This document shows positions 23,772 to 36,478 of a stretch of DNA of 64,000 nt, one piece after another (the stretch's first letter is position 1; each line of letters starts with the position of its first letter). The stretch lies in the NCBI RefSeq assembly GCF_040436345.1, contig NC_133232.1, positions 9,280,001-9,344,000 of the forward strand. Direction: 5' to 3'. This stretch comes from Pagrus major. Lineage: Eukaryota; Chordata; Actinopteri; Spariformes; Sparidae. The translations under genes and the position numbers were made by a program. Below the pieces are notes generated by a model, which was not told where the DNA came from, did no database searches, and saw only the letters and a list, made by a program, of their open reading frames with translations.

Positions 23772-26700
23772 ATGGCTTCTAAAGCGCTGGAGTGTCTGAA
23801 TCTCTCGGAGGAGCAGACTAAAATTCTGGAGGAGAGTTTCTGCAAATATAGCAGGCATCCGGACGGGACGACGCTCATGTTGATCGCTGCGGAGTGCGGA
23901 CTGTCAGAGCAGGAAACACTAGTGAGTACAAACCTGATGTCATTAATAACACAAAGTCTAATAATGTGTCACTTTAACTGGTAGAGAATGAGTGGAACTA
24001 AGTTTTACTCATGTCAGTAGGTTTCTGATAGTGGTGGTTGTCCTGATCAGATAGTGTCTTGGATTTCTAGAAATCTATTCCTGTGGTGACTGATAACATG
24101 TTTAATGCTTAAAAGTAAGATGATTTTATGATTTGTTGTGATTTCCTTTGGAATCACTTTAGATTTTAGGATGATTTAATGTATTGTAATGAATTTTCAG
24201 TGGAAATTCAGGTCATACCAGTGATGGAAGTGTTGTAAAATGTAGCAGGTACCTTATTCTTCTACTCCACTACATTTATTTGATAACTTTAGTTACCAGA
24301 TACTAATTTATTTCATTTGCAATCAGATTTTTCAACAAAATCAGAAAAATGATGAATATTGTATCCGATAATCAGTCGACCCATAGTGCACAGTACATAC
24401 CAGAGGTGGAGGAAGTACTCACATCTTGTACTGAAGTAAAAGTGTAGAAATACTTTGTTACAAGTAAAAGTTATGCATTCAGACATTTACTGAAGTAAAA
24501 GTACAAAAGTATCAGCATCAAAATAAAGTACCAAAAGTAAAAGTACTCATAATGCAGAATGGCATATCTCAGCCTAACGTATATAATATTATTCCATTAG
24601 AATTCTTGCTGCATTAATGTGTTCATCTCTTTAATACTGAAGCTGGTAAATGTGGTTTAATATCTGCTCTGGGATCAATAAAGTTTATCTTAATCTTTAT
24701 TATTACGTAACAGTTTATTAGTAATTAATATTATGGAATACTAAACTAAATCTACAAAGTAACTAGTAACTTAAGTTGTACAAGATAAGTAGTGGAGTAA
24801 AAAGTACAGTATTTGCCTCTGAACTGCAGAGAAGTAGCAGAAAATAGAAATACTCAAGTATCTCAAAATTGTACTTAAGAACAGTACTTGAGTAAATGCA
24901 CTTAGTTACTTTCCCTCACTGTTGCCTTCATATAAATATATATTCTGCATATAATTTACTTGTACTTGGTATTTCAGTATATTTATTGCCAGAGAAATAC
25001 TTTTGATACTTTAAGTACTATTCGCATGGATTACATTCACAAATATTTTAAAACGTAAAACTTTATTTGCAATACAAAATATTTTATTTGTGAAGTTACA
25101 AATAGTGTTTTACTCCCAAATATAGGGAAGCACAAGTTTAATGTCTAAAATTACTTGAGTAAACTACCTATAAACTGTTCTGAACTACAGTACTTGAGTA
25201 AATGAACTTTGTCACTCCTTTCCATCTTTTTATTGAATTCGCCAGCACTGACAAGAAAAACAGTTGATCTAGACTCAGGAAACTTGACTTTAAGGCATCA
25301 ATTTGGTGTCAATACAGTTTACAAGTTGTCTTTTTTTTACCACTGATATCTCCCAGAAATAACCACAAACTGTTTCGAGAAGAAAAACAAAAAGTACATC
25401 TGTTTATCTAAAGGTAAAAAAAAGAGTGATGTGAAACTTGGAGCTGCTGCACTGACAGAGAATAGAGCTTTAGAGAGGTTTGTGAATGATCTTAGTATTC
25501 CTGTTAAAAGATGTGATGAAATAATCCTCCTCTGAGTGTAAACACTGACCACAGAGGCAGCAGCGCCCCGTTGATCGTCAGTGGAGCGGCTCCAGGTTGT
25601 ATTTCCTGATGAAGTCGTGTCAGAGTCGAGTTTCCTGATCCAACGTCCATTCAGCACTGATTCATCTGCACAGGGTGACTTAAAGTGTAAAGAGAGGACT
25701 TTAAGGGAAGATCATCAGTTGGTCAAACAGTGAGGGTGTGACTGTGACGTCACTTCTGTTGGTGCAGTTTGTGTAGCTGGTGATGCGGTCGCTGTCGCTG
25801 CTCGTGTTTCTGCGGCTTTCATATTTGGTCGGATGTGGGAAACGCGTTTTTACTGAGCTGTGAGGAGAAAAGAATAAAAACTGAAAACACATAAGCTCAA
25901 GTGTTTGTAAGTCTCTAAATCTGCAGCAGAACTTTAATGCACAGATGAAACCATTTGTCAATCTAATCTAGAAATCTAATCTTTTGATGATAAATGCATA
26001 GTTAATAAAAATGTTCAAGCAGCTTTTGAATGTGAGAGTTTATCGCATTTCTTTGTCTTATCTGAAACTGAATATCTTCATGTTTTTTACTGTTGTTCCT
26101 GCAAAACAAACATTTTAAACTACTATCTGACATTTTAAAGACCAAAACAACTGATTCATTGTCAATTCAATTGGTAGATTAAAAGTTAATGACGAACGTT
26201 TGCAGTTGAAGTCAGTTTTAATCATTGAATTTATTTAAAAGATTTTGAGCTTGGGAACAGTACTTTCACAAAATAATCTTAACTCTGAGTCCGCTCGCAA
26301 GCTTTTTCCAGAGCTTTCAACCACATATTCATCAGCAGGAGTTTGCTCTGACTCCAAACTTAAAAATGACAAAGTTTGAAAGTGAGAAAAACAGCAGCCA
26401 TTTTGATTGAAAGGTCCAATTTATAAGACTTCCCCACTCTTCAAATACTGAGGCTTTGGGATGGCGACCGATCCGACCTTCGATCCTAAAGTGTTGGTAT
26501 TTGAAACTCAAAAATCAACTTTCTTACAAATTGGACCTTTGACGTCAGACCAGGGTTTGAGGTAAAACATCTGCTTTCTAAATCTTGATCAGTTTTATTT
26601 TGTAATTGCTTGTAGGACATGTGTAGTCACAAGTTAGAGGTCAAGGAAATAAAGCTGCTGTGAGCGATAACTTTTATTCTCTAATCTGCTGATGATTAAC

Positions 26701-29700
26701 TCTGCCCAGGAGGTTATGTTTTACCCTTGTCTGTTTGTTTGTTGGTTGGTTTGTCAGCAGGATTACACAGAAACTGCTGAACAAATTTACACAAAACTTG
26801 GATAGATAATGGGTCTCTGTCCAAAATAGACCCCATTAACTTTTAGTGTAGATCTAGATAAAGGGACGGATCCAGGATTTTTTTTCTCACTTTCTTTAAC
26901 ATTGCGAGATTTACAACATTTTGGTTAATTTTCAGGGAATAATGCATGAATCTTGATGAAAATAATCAGGTTTAAGGAGACTTTTGGGCCTTGGCGGAGG
27001 TATGCTCTCCACTGAGGACCATTCTAGTTCTCTAGATTAACCAATTAATCGTTTTGTTTATAAAATGTAATAAAATAGTGTAAAATGTCCATCCCAGTCT
27101 CTCAAAATCCAAGGTGATGTCTTTGAATGTCTTGTTTGTCAGTCCAAAACCAAAAGATATTCAGTTTAATATGATATAAAACTGAGGAATTCTCCATATT
27201 TTATAGGCCAAAAAACAGCTTGTTGTGATCAACATAGTTGGCGATTATTTTTCTGGCGATAAGTTGACTCGTCGTTGCACAGCAGGAACAGCAGCAACTT
27301 TCCCCAAATGAGAAACAGGTAGATCATCGCAGCTCCAGAGCTTATAAATAAACACATTCCTATTAAAATCAAACCAGAAACACATCCACTCCGGCAGCAA
27401 AGAGCCGGCAGATAGCGATTGTTAAGTTTGTTGTTACAGTCATGAATTGAGAGGAAAAAAATGCCAATTATACAAAACATCACATTATCACTTCTATGTA
27501 AGGTATTTAATCTCTCCCACATGTAAACACTCCCACCTCCTCCTCTATCTGAGGAATGTCTTGGACCTACTGTAAAGTCTGTCCAACTGTCACATCAGGA
27601 GCCAGATGTGAAGCTTCAGAGTGCAGATAACGACCAACGTGAGAGTGAACTGAAGTTACGCAGATACTGTACCTCCAGCAGCATTCCTCTGAGAGACACA
27701 TCATTGTGAAAACACTCTGAGAATTTTAAGTCGTCATACATTAAAGAAAAATGGTGTTTGTCACTCAGGTGGTTTTTCCTCCTCAGGCTCCTGCAGGCAA
27801 ACAACAACAGGACTATTTGCTTAGCTGTACTCAGCAGGAGGTAAAACCCTACATGCAAATTCTGTCATTTGAGTTGACGCAGCATCAGGTTCGTTTTGTA
27901 GGCAAATTTCTGCTCATGCTTGTGCTCGTGAGGCTGACAGATGGGTTAACAGAGCGATCACATGGTAGGGAACGTGTCCTTTCATGAGCTCTTTCAGTAC
28001 ATTTAATCAATTCATAACTCATCGTCACACTCATGCTTGTCACTGGTTTTTCCACTTTGACTGCACAAGCCAGTTCCTCTAGATTTACACAGGCACTGAA
28101 ACAGTCTGCAGCTGCTCTGATCTTCACGTGTCAGCGGGTACATCAGCTGAAGTATTTTGTAGTAGAAGTGCAGGTGTCACCTCTTTTACACCATATCTAC
28201 GCTGGCTGTGTAGCAAAATACCTGAAGCCTAAAAATATGCTTTTATGTGCATGAAGAGTAAGTGAAACAAGAGCTGTCACGTGGCTGCTCATCAAATTGT
28301 GTCTTTTGTCCAACCAACGAACAAAACCCAATGACTCTTCATTTACTTCCATAAATGACAAAGTATAGCAGCAAATCCTCACATTTAAGAAGCTGGAACC
28401 AGTAAAAGTTTGACATTTTTAAATGTCCATTAATCGATTTTTACTAATCGATTAATGGACTGATCGTTGTAGCTGCAGTGTAAGATGAGTGTAAAAAAGG
28501 AAAAAACATGACCTGTGTAGGGATCCTGTAAAGCAGAAATAATGCTTCTGCAAACACACACATAAACGTCTCAGAGGACCCAATGTGCACACCCTCCAAA
28601 CCCCCACTGAGCAAAAACATATCCAAAATACGTCCTTTCAGCATCTTTGCTGACACTGAAGTTCTTTTCAACTACAGCTACAGATGTCTAAAGAACTTCT
28701 TGTGGTTCAAAATTAAAGTTTTGGTGACAGCCATATTTTAGTCCATGCAGCAAAAACTACAGGGTGGATTTGAACCCCAGGACTCAACCTCAGTAGCATG
28801 ATGAGACATGTACTTTACCAGGAGAGCTATTTATCAGCCTTATTACATATCATGTTTTGGTCATCAAGTAGGTAAATGTTCCAAGGTCCTGACCACAATA
28901 ATAACAGTAAAGCTAACCTTCTTGTGTAATATTGCTGAATCAATCTGATATTCACTTACCTGAGTATCATATTAGTAAAGATTGAAAGTATTATTGGTAA
29001 GTGTAAGCATTACTGTCCATAAAATGATCCCCCACTAACATGGCAAGGCTGCATAAGACAAGATCCAGTCCTCAGTCCGCGTACAATTCTGTTAGCCGAA
29101 GCTAACTAGCTAACAAGGCTTTAGCAGCTGGAGTTAGCCAAACCAAGTGTGGGTATCGTCATTATTTTGCAACAACACACCTACATGAAACGATAACGAT
29201 TGACACAGCACCAAAAAACACAAAGAGGTTGTCATATTAGAAAGGATTGTAACTTTGATAGACACACACTTTATTGAAAAACTACTATAACAGCCAAGCT
29301 CCATCTTTAGCCTGTCATTGCTACAACAGCAGAGGTGTTTCATCATCTGACCCGGTCCACTGAGGTTTATAAATCAGCCTTTTCTGCCTCCAGAGAGGCC
29401 ATGATAACTGCACGCTGCTGCTTCCTAATTCCTCCCCCAGTGTTAGTGACTGTTTCCATTCATAGTATACAAAGGTGGGAGAAGCCGGGCCGACCTGACA
29501 GGGGAAGCCTGGTCCGGGGTGAGGTAAAGGTCTGGCCCCTCATCAAAAGACCTGACTTCATTTCCAGCTGATGTGTGGCTTTTCTTTTCGTTTTTTTTTT
29601 TCTGGCTTTATTTTTCTTCCTGCCGCCCCCCCTGTCGAGTATTAACAAAGCTGTCATTGGAGAAGGTTTAGCTGAAGAAACACGCCCCGGCTACCACTCC

Positions 29701-32700
29701 CCGTTTCACATTAACAACATTTACAACTTGCTTCAGCCTTTGTGCGGCATGTTTGAGCTCCTTTCATGGACAGTTTTATTTGTTTTCTGTCAATGACATA
29801 AAGGTAGAGTCAAGTTTGAAAGACCTCGTTATGTAACCCAGAGCTAGTCAAAAGGGAAAAAACTACACAAGCGGTAATGTAAGGGTCAGCAGGATTATAA
29901 ATCTCACCATTAATGTCCTGAAGTGGCATGTGTGCTTTTATAAGACATTCAAAGATCTTTTGCACTTTGAAAACAGAGCAGAAACAAAACAAAGTTCAAA
30001 ACAACTGCCTTCCATTCAAAACCTGGTAGAGAAAATGAGCGTTTTGAAAGACTAAACCTTTACAGACTGGATCTTCTTAGAAATATCTGATGATGAACTA
30101 AAGTAACTTTTAAGTATCTCCAAAAAATTATGTCCTGCACCATAAGAAATGAGAGTATGAAATCCCAAAACACAGAATGCAGCATGAACAGCCAATTCTT
30201 GAATTGATTTAGTCTCAAACCCAGATGACTGCAAATGAGAATCTCATGTGTTTTCAGTACGAAATGTGGAAACTGTCCCTCCTGCCAGGCATGTCTCACA
30301 CAGCCAGCCAGGGTCTCGTGTCTTAAGGCCGCCGATCAGAATCCCTCCCTTTCCCCTCGGTGTTATCGAGATGATGTAAGCATTGTTGTGAATCCCCTGA
30401 CAACACGAACCGCAAAACAGCAATGCGCCGGGTCACGGGTGTGTGTCAAGGCACTCGGCACAGTCATCATGTGGTCAGAGGCTCAGTGATGCAGTGTTTG
30501 GTGCAGCGGTCAGAGAGCAGTCGGCTTTTGCAGGGAACTGGATCAGATCCAGTCAGTCCAACATTCTCTTATTAAATGAGACGGAAACATTCGTCTTCTG
30601 CGGTTTCTCTGATACGACTTAGCCTCAGGGTCACTGCTGTGTCTGAATGAGTCAGTGACCACATTTACATGCACCAAGAAATGTGACTGTATGTCTTCAT
30701 GGAGGTAATGAGAGGAACATAGCTACATTCAATGACTCTTTTAATCATAGATTTTATATTTGGGGTTTCTGTGTTGGTGATTGACTGCGCTGTAAACACA
30801 GAAATAACAAACAAAAACAGAAAAACTAAAAACAGCTGGTGTGAAGATCCATGATGCTAACAGACCATCAACTCAGACCAGAAACCTTTTCATTAGTTAA
30901 CCTGAACAAAACCTAAATTCTGGGTTAAGTTGGTATTTTAGGTGCCTAAACATAACTTTCAGGCATCCAGTAAATGTTTTTCTAACAGCTCTCATGATAT
31001 CCTACAAATAGCATATTGTTACATGCTAAACATTAACATGTTAACGCGTCCACTGTAGTCACACTGATTTTAATAGTATAGTAACAATTTAACAAGGGAC
31101 ATATGAGGCTACATTTATTGTATTGTGAAAATTTTAAATAGCTAATGGCTGAATGCTAAAATGCTAAATGTTACATGCTAAAATGTCAGGATATGTTAAA
31201 TTCAATAGCTGCTTGCATGTTGTAGTTAACATGCTTACATTGGAACACTAAAGTACACAATGTTACACGCTAAATGTTAGCGTATGTTAAATTTAAATGT
31301 TAAATTTCTCTGTAGCCTACTGATGCACAGACATTAACATGCTAACACGCAAAATGTACGTTATGTTAAATGTTAGCATATTTTAAATGAAATCACTTGT
31401 TGCAATGCTAAAATGTTGCATGCTAAAAGTTAGCATGTTTTAAATGAAGTAACTTGTTTCAATGCTAAAATGTTACATGCTAAATTTTAGCATATTTTAA
31501 TGAAATAGCTTGTTTCAATGCTAAAATGTTACATGCTAAATCCTAGCGTATGCTAACTTCAATAGCTGTGTATCAGTGTGTGGATGTTAACATGTAATGT
31601 TGGGATGCAAAATGTCAGCATATTTTAAATTCATTCTTGTTACATGGATGTCAACATGTTAATGTTAGAATGCTAAATGTTAGTGTATGTTATATTTGAT
31701 AGCTGTTAAGCGGTGCATGGATGTTATCCTGCTAATGCTAGAATTCTAAATGTTACATGCTAAATGTCAACATATATTAAATTCAGTAGCAATTAACATG
31801 GATTTTGACGTACTAAAGTTTCAATGCTGAAACATGCTCAACCACAACATAGGCCCTAAATTAAGTTTACTGGGTTGTTAACATGCTAATGCTAGATTTG
31901 CAAGATGGAAAACATAGTAGGCTACATAGTAGATTTTAGCACGTTTAATTTAATAGCTGCTAGCATGCTAACTTTAGCCATGTTAACATACTCGTGGCAA
32001 AGAAGGCCTATGTTATTTAGTGAATAACATGTTGCTCATGACATTGTTAGCTTGCTAACATGCTATGGCCATGTAGCCTCCACTTAGGGGGGGTGGAAGT
32101 GTGCAAGTTCACTGTTAATATTATGAAAATGTTGGATATTTTGGGCTTTGGGGATTTCGGGCTATCATGTTCTGACTAAAGCGTCTTATTTGACTGATAT
32201 AGATCCTCTAATTTCTAAACATTTCCTTTCTCCAAGCATGTCACATCAGCTTCATATAGACTTGCACATTTGTAGTAATGTCCAGGCTGGTGGCCACAAT
32301 GTTCAAATGACCTCAAAACAAACTGTCACAGACAGTTGAAACATTTCACAGGTCTTCAAGTTCCACATTAGTAGTACCACCGTTGTTGTAGTGTATTATG
32401 TGTCTTGCTTGAATACTCTCAATAACAGCACATGTAAACAAAAATATTAGGTTGCCTTCGCTGAGCTTAAGTCTCAGTGAGGGTTAAATAATTGTTGTGT
32501 ATGTAAATATAACCTGCCGCCTGAGGATGAGGAAAGTATAACAATGAATCTGGAGAGCATGGTATTTTGTTCAAATCATTCAACTCCACCTGTGTAACTT
32601 CTCAGGAGTATTCATGTCAGCCGGACCAGTTACCTCATCGCTCTCGTGTTTCCGGCAACCAAAACCTTAACCTGCTGTTAACAGATTTTAACACCTCCCT

Positions 32701-32805
32701 CCGTCCTGTCTTTCTTGTTTGCTCCAGGTATGGTTCAAGCATCGTAACGAACAGTGGAGGAAGGCGGAGGGTCTTCCAGCTAAACACGGATCGGTGTTGG
32801 ACTGA
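23772..32805 (+). CDS. hopx: HOPX, homeodomain-only protein
   Basis: HOPX is a very small homeodomain-like protein that does not bind DNA itself; it modulates SRF-dependent and HDAC-linked transcription in heart, muscle and stem cells. Exon 1 codes 50 residues (23772-23921, ATG at 23772, donor GTGAGT) and exon 2 codes 25 more plus stop (32728-32805, acceptor CTCCAG, TGA 32803-32805). The phase is zero on both sides. The product is 75 residues, close to the 73 I recall for human. Residues 14-70 form the three-helix homeodomain fold, with HPDGTTLMLIAAE and GLSEQETLVWFKHR as signature parts and the usual GSVLD-like tail. Conserved position beside thegl and arl9 supports the call. Its single intron (8.8 kb) is rich in transposon relics. 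Confidence 0.93.
24227..24400. repeat. fragment of hAT-like 'tacttctactccactacat' MITE
   Basis: 'gtgatggaagtgttgtaaaa' followed by 'cttctactccactacattta' is the left half of the same family as 24401-24921. It appears truncated by that copy. Confidence 0.55.
24401..24921. mobile_element. hAT-like MITE with CAGAGGTGG ends
   Basis: Left end CAGAGGTGGAGGAAGTACTC at 24401; right end 'agttactttccctcactg' at 24921, the inverse of CAGTGAGGGAAAGTAACT. Inside are the family's 'gaagtaaaagtacaaaagta' and 'agtaactagtaac' stretches. Flanking 8-mers match poorly, so the target duplication is not convincing. No transposase. Confidence 0.7.
24950..25220. repeat. further hAT-like MITE fragment
   Basis: 'ttgtacttggtatttcagta' at the left and 'cagtacttgagtaaatgaac' at the right match the same family. 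With 24227-24400 and 24401-24921 this makes three related pieces in a row. Confidence 0.5.
25221..26700. other. hopx intron sequence
   Basis: No exon seen. About 26040-26195 is a decayed, reversed copy of the 'gctgcaact' MITE ('gacattttaaagaccaaaac', 'caattggtagatta'). The rest appears unique. Confidence 0.4.
26704..27035. repeat. transposon relic, 'cactcagtggagcgcata' family (reverse of 13838 copy)
   Basis: Starts 'ctgcccaggaggttatgttt', has 'agcaggattacacagaaact' in the middle and ends 'ggcggaggtatgctctcc'. The right end is the inverse of the left end at 13838. Confidence 0.6.
27036..30985. other. hopx intron sequence with MITE pieces
   Basis: Fragments of the 'gctgcaact' MITE lie at about 27015-27240 and 28330-28480 (recognised by 'tcacatttaagaagctgga' and 'atcgattaatgg'). 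Elsewhere there are only small unrelated open frames. No exon that would fit between the two hopx coding exons is seen, and none is needed because their phases join. Confidence 0.45.
30990..32065. repeat. ~1.1-kb degenerate array of ATGCTAA / TTAGCAT motifs
   Basis: Dozens of imperfect 'catgctaaatgttagcat'-type stretches. Between about 31385 and 31560 they form clear tandem units of roughly 60 bases containing 'tgtttcaatgctaaaatgt' and 'tacatgctaa'. The motif is its own near inverse, so the array can fold in many ways. It lies in the hopx intron, about 0.7-1.7 kb upstream of exon 2. Confidence 0.7.
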
Positions 32806-32972
32806 AGAATCTGCTGGATGCCTGAAGCTCTGAGCTGACCCTGTTTCTCCTGGACAAACTGAACCCTACCCACCCATGAGCTCTCTTTTTGTATCTATGA
32901 AGCTATTTTAACTTTCTGTATGTTATGTGAAGGTGTTTGTGTTGCTGCCAATATAACCGCCATGTTTACAGA

Positions 32973-32978
32973 AATAAA
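32973..32978 (+). terminator. polyadenylation signal of hopx
   Basis: AATAAA about 170 bases after the hopx stop, followed by T-rich sequence. Confidence 0.6.
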
Positions 32979-33304
32979 CATATTGTTATTATGAGTTAAA
33001 ACGACTCGAGTGTGCTTTGAGGCTGCTGTACTGTACGTCTGGGGTTCAAATTCACTGAGGAAGCAGAGTTATACAATGGTGGGATGAAGTTCAGAAGGGG
33101 TGGGGGGTGCGGGGGGGTTTGGGGTCAGTGTGCTTTTGTTTTCAGGCTTTGTTTACATGCATGTCTGTCAGCAGGGAGCGGAGCTGGACGCCGGGAATAT
33201 AAAAGATGTAAGGAAGCGCTGCGATCACAATAGATGCTGCTGGAATCAGCTGCGGCTGTCCAGGAACTTTCAGGGACAAATCTGGAACAAGTCCAGTAGT
33301 ACAG

Positions 33305-33330
33305 GAGGGAGGGAGGGAGGGAGGGAGGGG
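33305..33330 (+). repeat. (GGGA)n run
   Basis: Six consecutive GGGA-type units ending in a longer G-run. It fits the classic G-quadruplex pattern of four or more G-triplets separated by single bases. Confidence 0.85.
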
Positions 33331-33593
33331 GTGGACATGTGAGCCGGCTGAGCTGAGTGGCATCATGGGCTAAACAAATAACAGGTGATGTCATTTCATT
33401 GTCTCTTTTTTCTGTGACCGCTCTCTTTAAAAAAGGATGTGATCTCAGCAGCCAGTGAGAGTTCAACGCCTCAAAAAGATATTCTGTGTTTTTCTTTCCG
33501 CCGAGAAATTTGAAGTCAAACAAAAGTAAGACTTTAAACTAAAAGAAAGAGAGTGTGCTTTGTTTACTTTGTTAATACTGACAGTACAGGGTG

Positions 33594-33705
33594 TCCATTA
33601 GCTCAGTTGGTAGAGCGGGTGTCACATGTACAGAGGCTTGGTCCTCGCTGCTGCGGCCCCAGGCTTGAGTCCGATCTGAGGCCCTTTGCTGCACGTTAGA
33701 ACATC
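33594..33705 (+). repeat. tRNA-derived SINE fragment
   Basis: TTAGCTCAGTTGGTAGAGC is a textbook tRNA A box, and 'ggcttgagtccgatc' about 70 bases later matches a decayed B box. The text 'gaggcccttTgctgcacgtt' after it is the body of a common fish SINE rather than a tRNA gene. No A-rich or LINE-like tail is clear. Confidence 0.7.
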
Positions 33706-34247
33706 TTTTCAGCCCTGGAGAAGGTGTGCAGAACACACTCTTTGTGTACTTTCTAGTATTTTCCTTTTTCCTGTGGATAACTGGTCAAATTTAGAGGATG
33801 TGATGTCATTTAGATATATGTTTGGTTAATATAAAAAAGGTCAGGTTTTGCTGTCAGTCCTTCGGAAAAAAACAAATGAGGGCTTCTTTCTTAAGCTGCC
33901 AGAAATTAGTCCAGAAACAAACAAACAAAAAACCAAAGGCCAGTTTCTCGACTACCAGGAGGTGAGAGACATGTTAAGTTTAACTGAGGTAAAATGAATT
34001 CTGTAACATGAAGGAAGTTGCTATTTACAACAGAAACAACTGAGGTAAGTTTGCAGGAAATTGGGAACAAAAATCTGAAGTAGTTTGACCGAATCCTTCT
34101 ACTGTGAGAATGAGCCTGTAATAGATGTTTATTGGAAGGTTAAATTAGGTTAAATTTGTCCTGAAATCAGAACACTCAGGCTGAAAAGTGGAGCGAGAGT
34201 GAGAGGGGCTACAGTTGCTCATTTTACAGGACAGAATGGAAATCCTG

Positions 34248-34250
<3 letters not shown>

Positions 34251-34296
<46 letters not shown>
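34251..34296. repeat. (TG)23 microsatellite
   Basis: Uninterrupted TG dinucleotides. Confidence 0.98.
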
Positions 34297-34297
<1 letters not shown>

Positions 34298-34658
34298 AGA
34301 CTGAAGAAGGTGGGAGAAAGAGAGAGAGGATGATGTTTCCTGCCAAAGAGCCTGGAGTGAAAACACTCAGATTGTGGGAACTGTCTGTATGGCGAGTTCG
34401 ACAGAAACCGACACTGAGCCAACAGGTAGTTTAACCACTCATAAAACACACACACAGCGGCTTTTTACCAGGAGTGTTTACACTGGCAGCTGCTGCACAC
34501 ACACACACACAAATACACACATTCATAAAATATGAACTGTGATGTTCATGTTTACCGACATTTTATTTGTTTACTCTTGAAACTGCAATTTTAACGGTCA
34601 AACTCCACTAAATCCCCTCACTTTGCTTTTCTATTTGCTTTTTAGGTAGAAAAAGAGA

Positions 34659-34679
34659 ACACACACACACACACACACA

Positions 34680-34735
<56 letters not shown>
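34659..34735. repeat. (AC)n microsatellite with one interruption
   Basis: About 38 AC units with a single G at 34680. It is the inverse of the TG array 360 bases to the left. Confidence 0.98.
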
Positions 34736-34737
<2 letters not shown>

Positions 34738-36040
34738 GGTGTCTGTTTCCTGAGCCTGGTGCTGTTTTCCTCTGTTCATCTGAAAAACAAGCATATTTGT
34801 GTACAGTATGTGCACACACAGTTGCTCAAGCTGAAAACACATTTTATGCCACACCCTGCCCCTCTCCTCGCTCATAAATCATCATTTTGATTGCTTAATA
34901 CTGTACATAGGTTAACTGTTACATCATGATATGGCAGGTTGCTAGTGCCTCCTATAGTGTTACAACGATCATGATATTGAGCGTCTCCTGCAGCTAATGA
35001 TGTGGATTATGGATTAATACACATGACTGAACAGTTTCTCCACCAGCTGATGTTTGGCTCTGCACTGTTTTGAAACAAAAATGAACAAAGTAGAGATGCT
35101 CAATAACATTTTTTACTGATATCTGACGTGCTGATATTCTCCAACTCATTTTATTTTGATAACCCCATATGCACATATGCTTTCCACCTAAATGCAGAGA
35201 ACATTCAGACTCTCTCGTAGTAGATTGAAAACTGTTATCGTGATGGCCCACCAGCAGATGCAGACACAAGATTGTTTTTAAATGTACACATTTGAGGGGC
35301 AAAATAAGAAAAATATGAATTTCATGTGTGCATTATCGAAGCCCCTTCTTATCGGCAGAAATGTTAATTTCCCTCCGATGCCAATATTTTATTTTAAAGC
35401 CTTTATCAGTCACTCACTACAGATGACAAGTTGATATTGTCGTGCAGCTTTAGTAAAATCTTCTGAAATCTTCACAGTCTGTTGATTTTTGTACTTCAGA
35501 TCTGTATAGACCTCAAATCAAACTCACAAACACATTCTCAGCTTGTCAAATACAGCAACTTCGGTCAAGTTAGCAATAATAAATATTCAACGTCCAGTTA
35601 GACTTTCAAAATAAAGCTTGACAAAAGTTCCTGCTTTCCTGATCTGATCACACATGACAGAAAATGTTCCTCAGCTCTCTCCGTCTTCCAGTCACTCTTG
35701 TTAAAGGATGATCTGAGTGTCTGATGTTTTGCCATAAGAGCCGATGAGAGTGTGTGCAGAATTTGAATGGAGTCTGGTTTTGTCTGTTGCTAAGAGGACT
35801 CTGCAGAGCTGTGAGGAATCTGCCATTTAGAAACTGCCAGACTCAGTCTGCGTCACTTTCTGCAACCTGACTTTTAGTTACACTTAATGTGACACTGTGA
35901 TCATTTCATCACTATTTCCTGATTTCTCACCTAGTCCTCCTCTGTGGTTGGCTGACTTTTTATTGCAATGTCTTCAACAGTTTTTAGTTGTCTTCATAGT
36001 AAAAAAAACAAAAACAAAAAAACAAAAAACTTTTTTTTCA

Positions 36041-36478
36041 GAGTGAAAAATATGTTTTCGGGGGGAAAAATTTGTAGAAGAAAAGAAACGTTTCTTTCAG
36101 GATAAGATTTTTTTCACGTGTGAAATGAAGTGAAAAAAGAGTGGAAAAAAATTAGCAGGAGAAATTATTTTGGAGTGAGGAAAATATATTTTTTTTTAAT
36201 GTGTGAAAAATTTCTTGAGGAAAAGAAAAATTACTGGAATTTCTCTTGTGTGAAATTGGGAAAAATTTGGAGAAAAAATTTTCAGGAGAAATTTTTATTT
36301 TTTTTCGGGAGAATTTTTTCTCATGTGTGAAACCAAATGAAAAAATTCAGGGGAATTTTTTTTTTTCATGTGTGAACCAGAGTGAAAAACAATTACTTGA
36401 GAAAAAAATTACAGGAGAAATGTTTGTTTCTTTCATGTGTGAAAAAAACATCTTTTTGTGTGTTTCACGCATGACTCC
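36041..36478. repeat. degenerate 'tgtgtgaaaaattt' array
   Basis: Around ten imperfect units carry TGTGTGAAA or the near palindrome TTTCATGTGTGAAA, separated by 'aggagaaatt' blocks and A/T runs. The spacing is irregular, about 45-60 bases. The long open frames here are artefacts. Confidence 0.6.

Noticed and set aside
27229-27522. 97-codon frame on - with hydrophobic stretches inside the hopx intron
   Set aside because: I considered a membrane-protein exon, but there are no matching splice partners and no family motif.
33594-33705. Possible tRNA gene
   Set aside because: A and B boxes are present, but the cloverleaf does not close and the following text is that of a SINE body.
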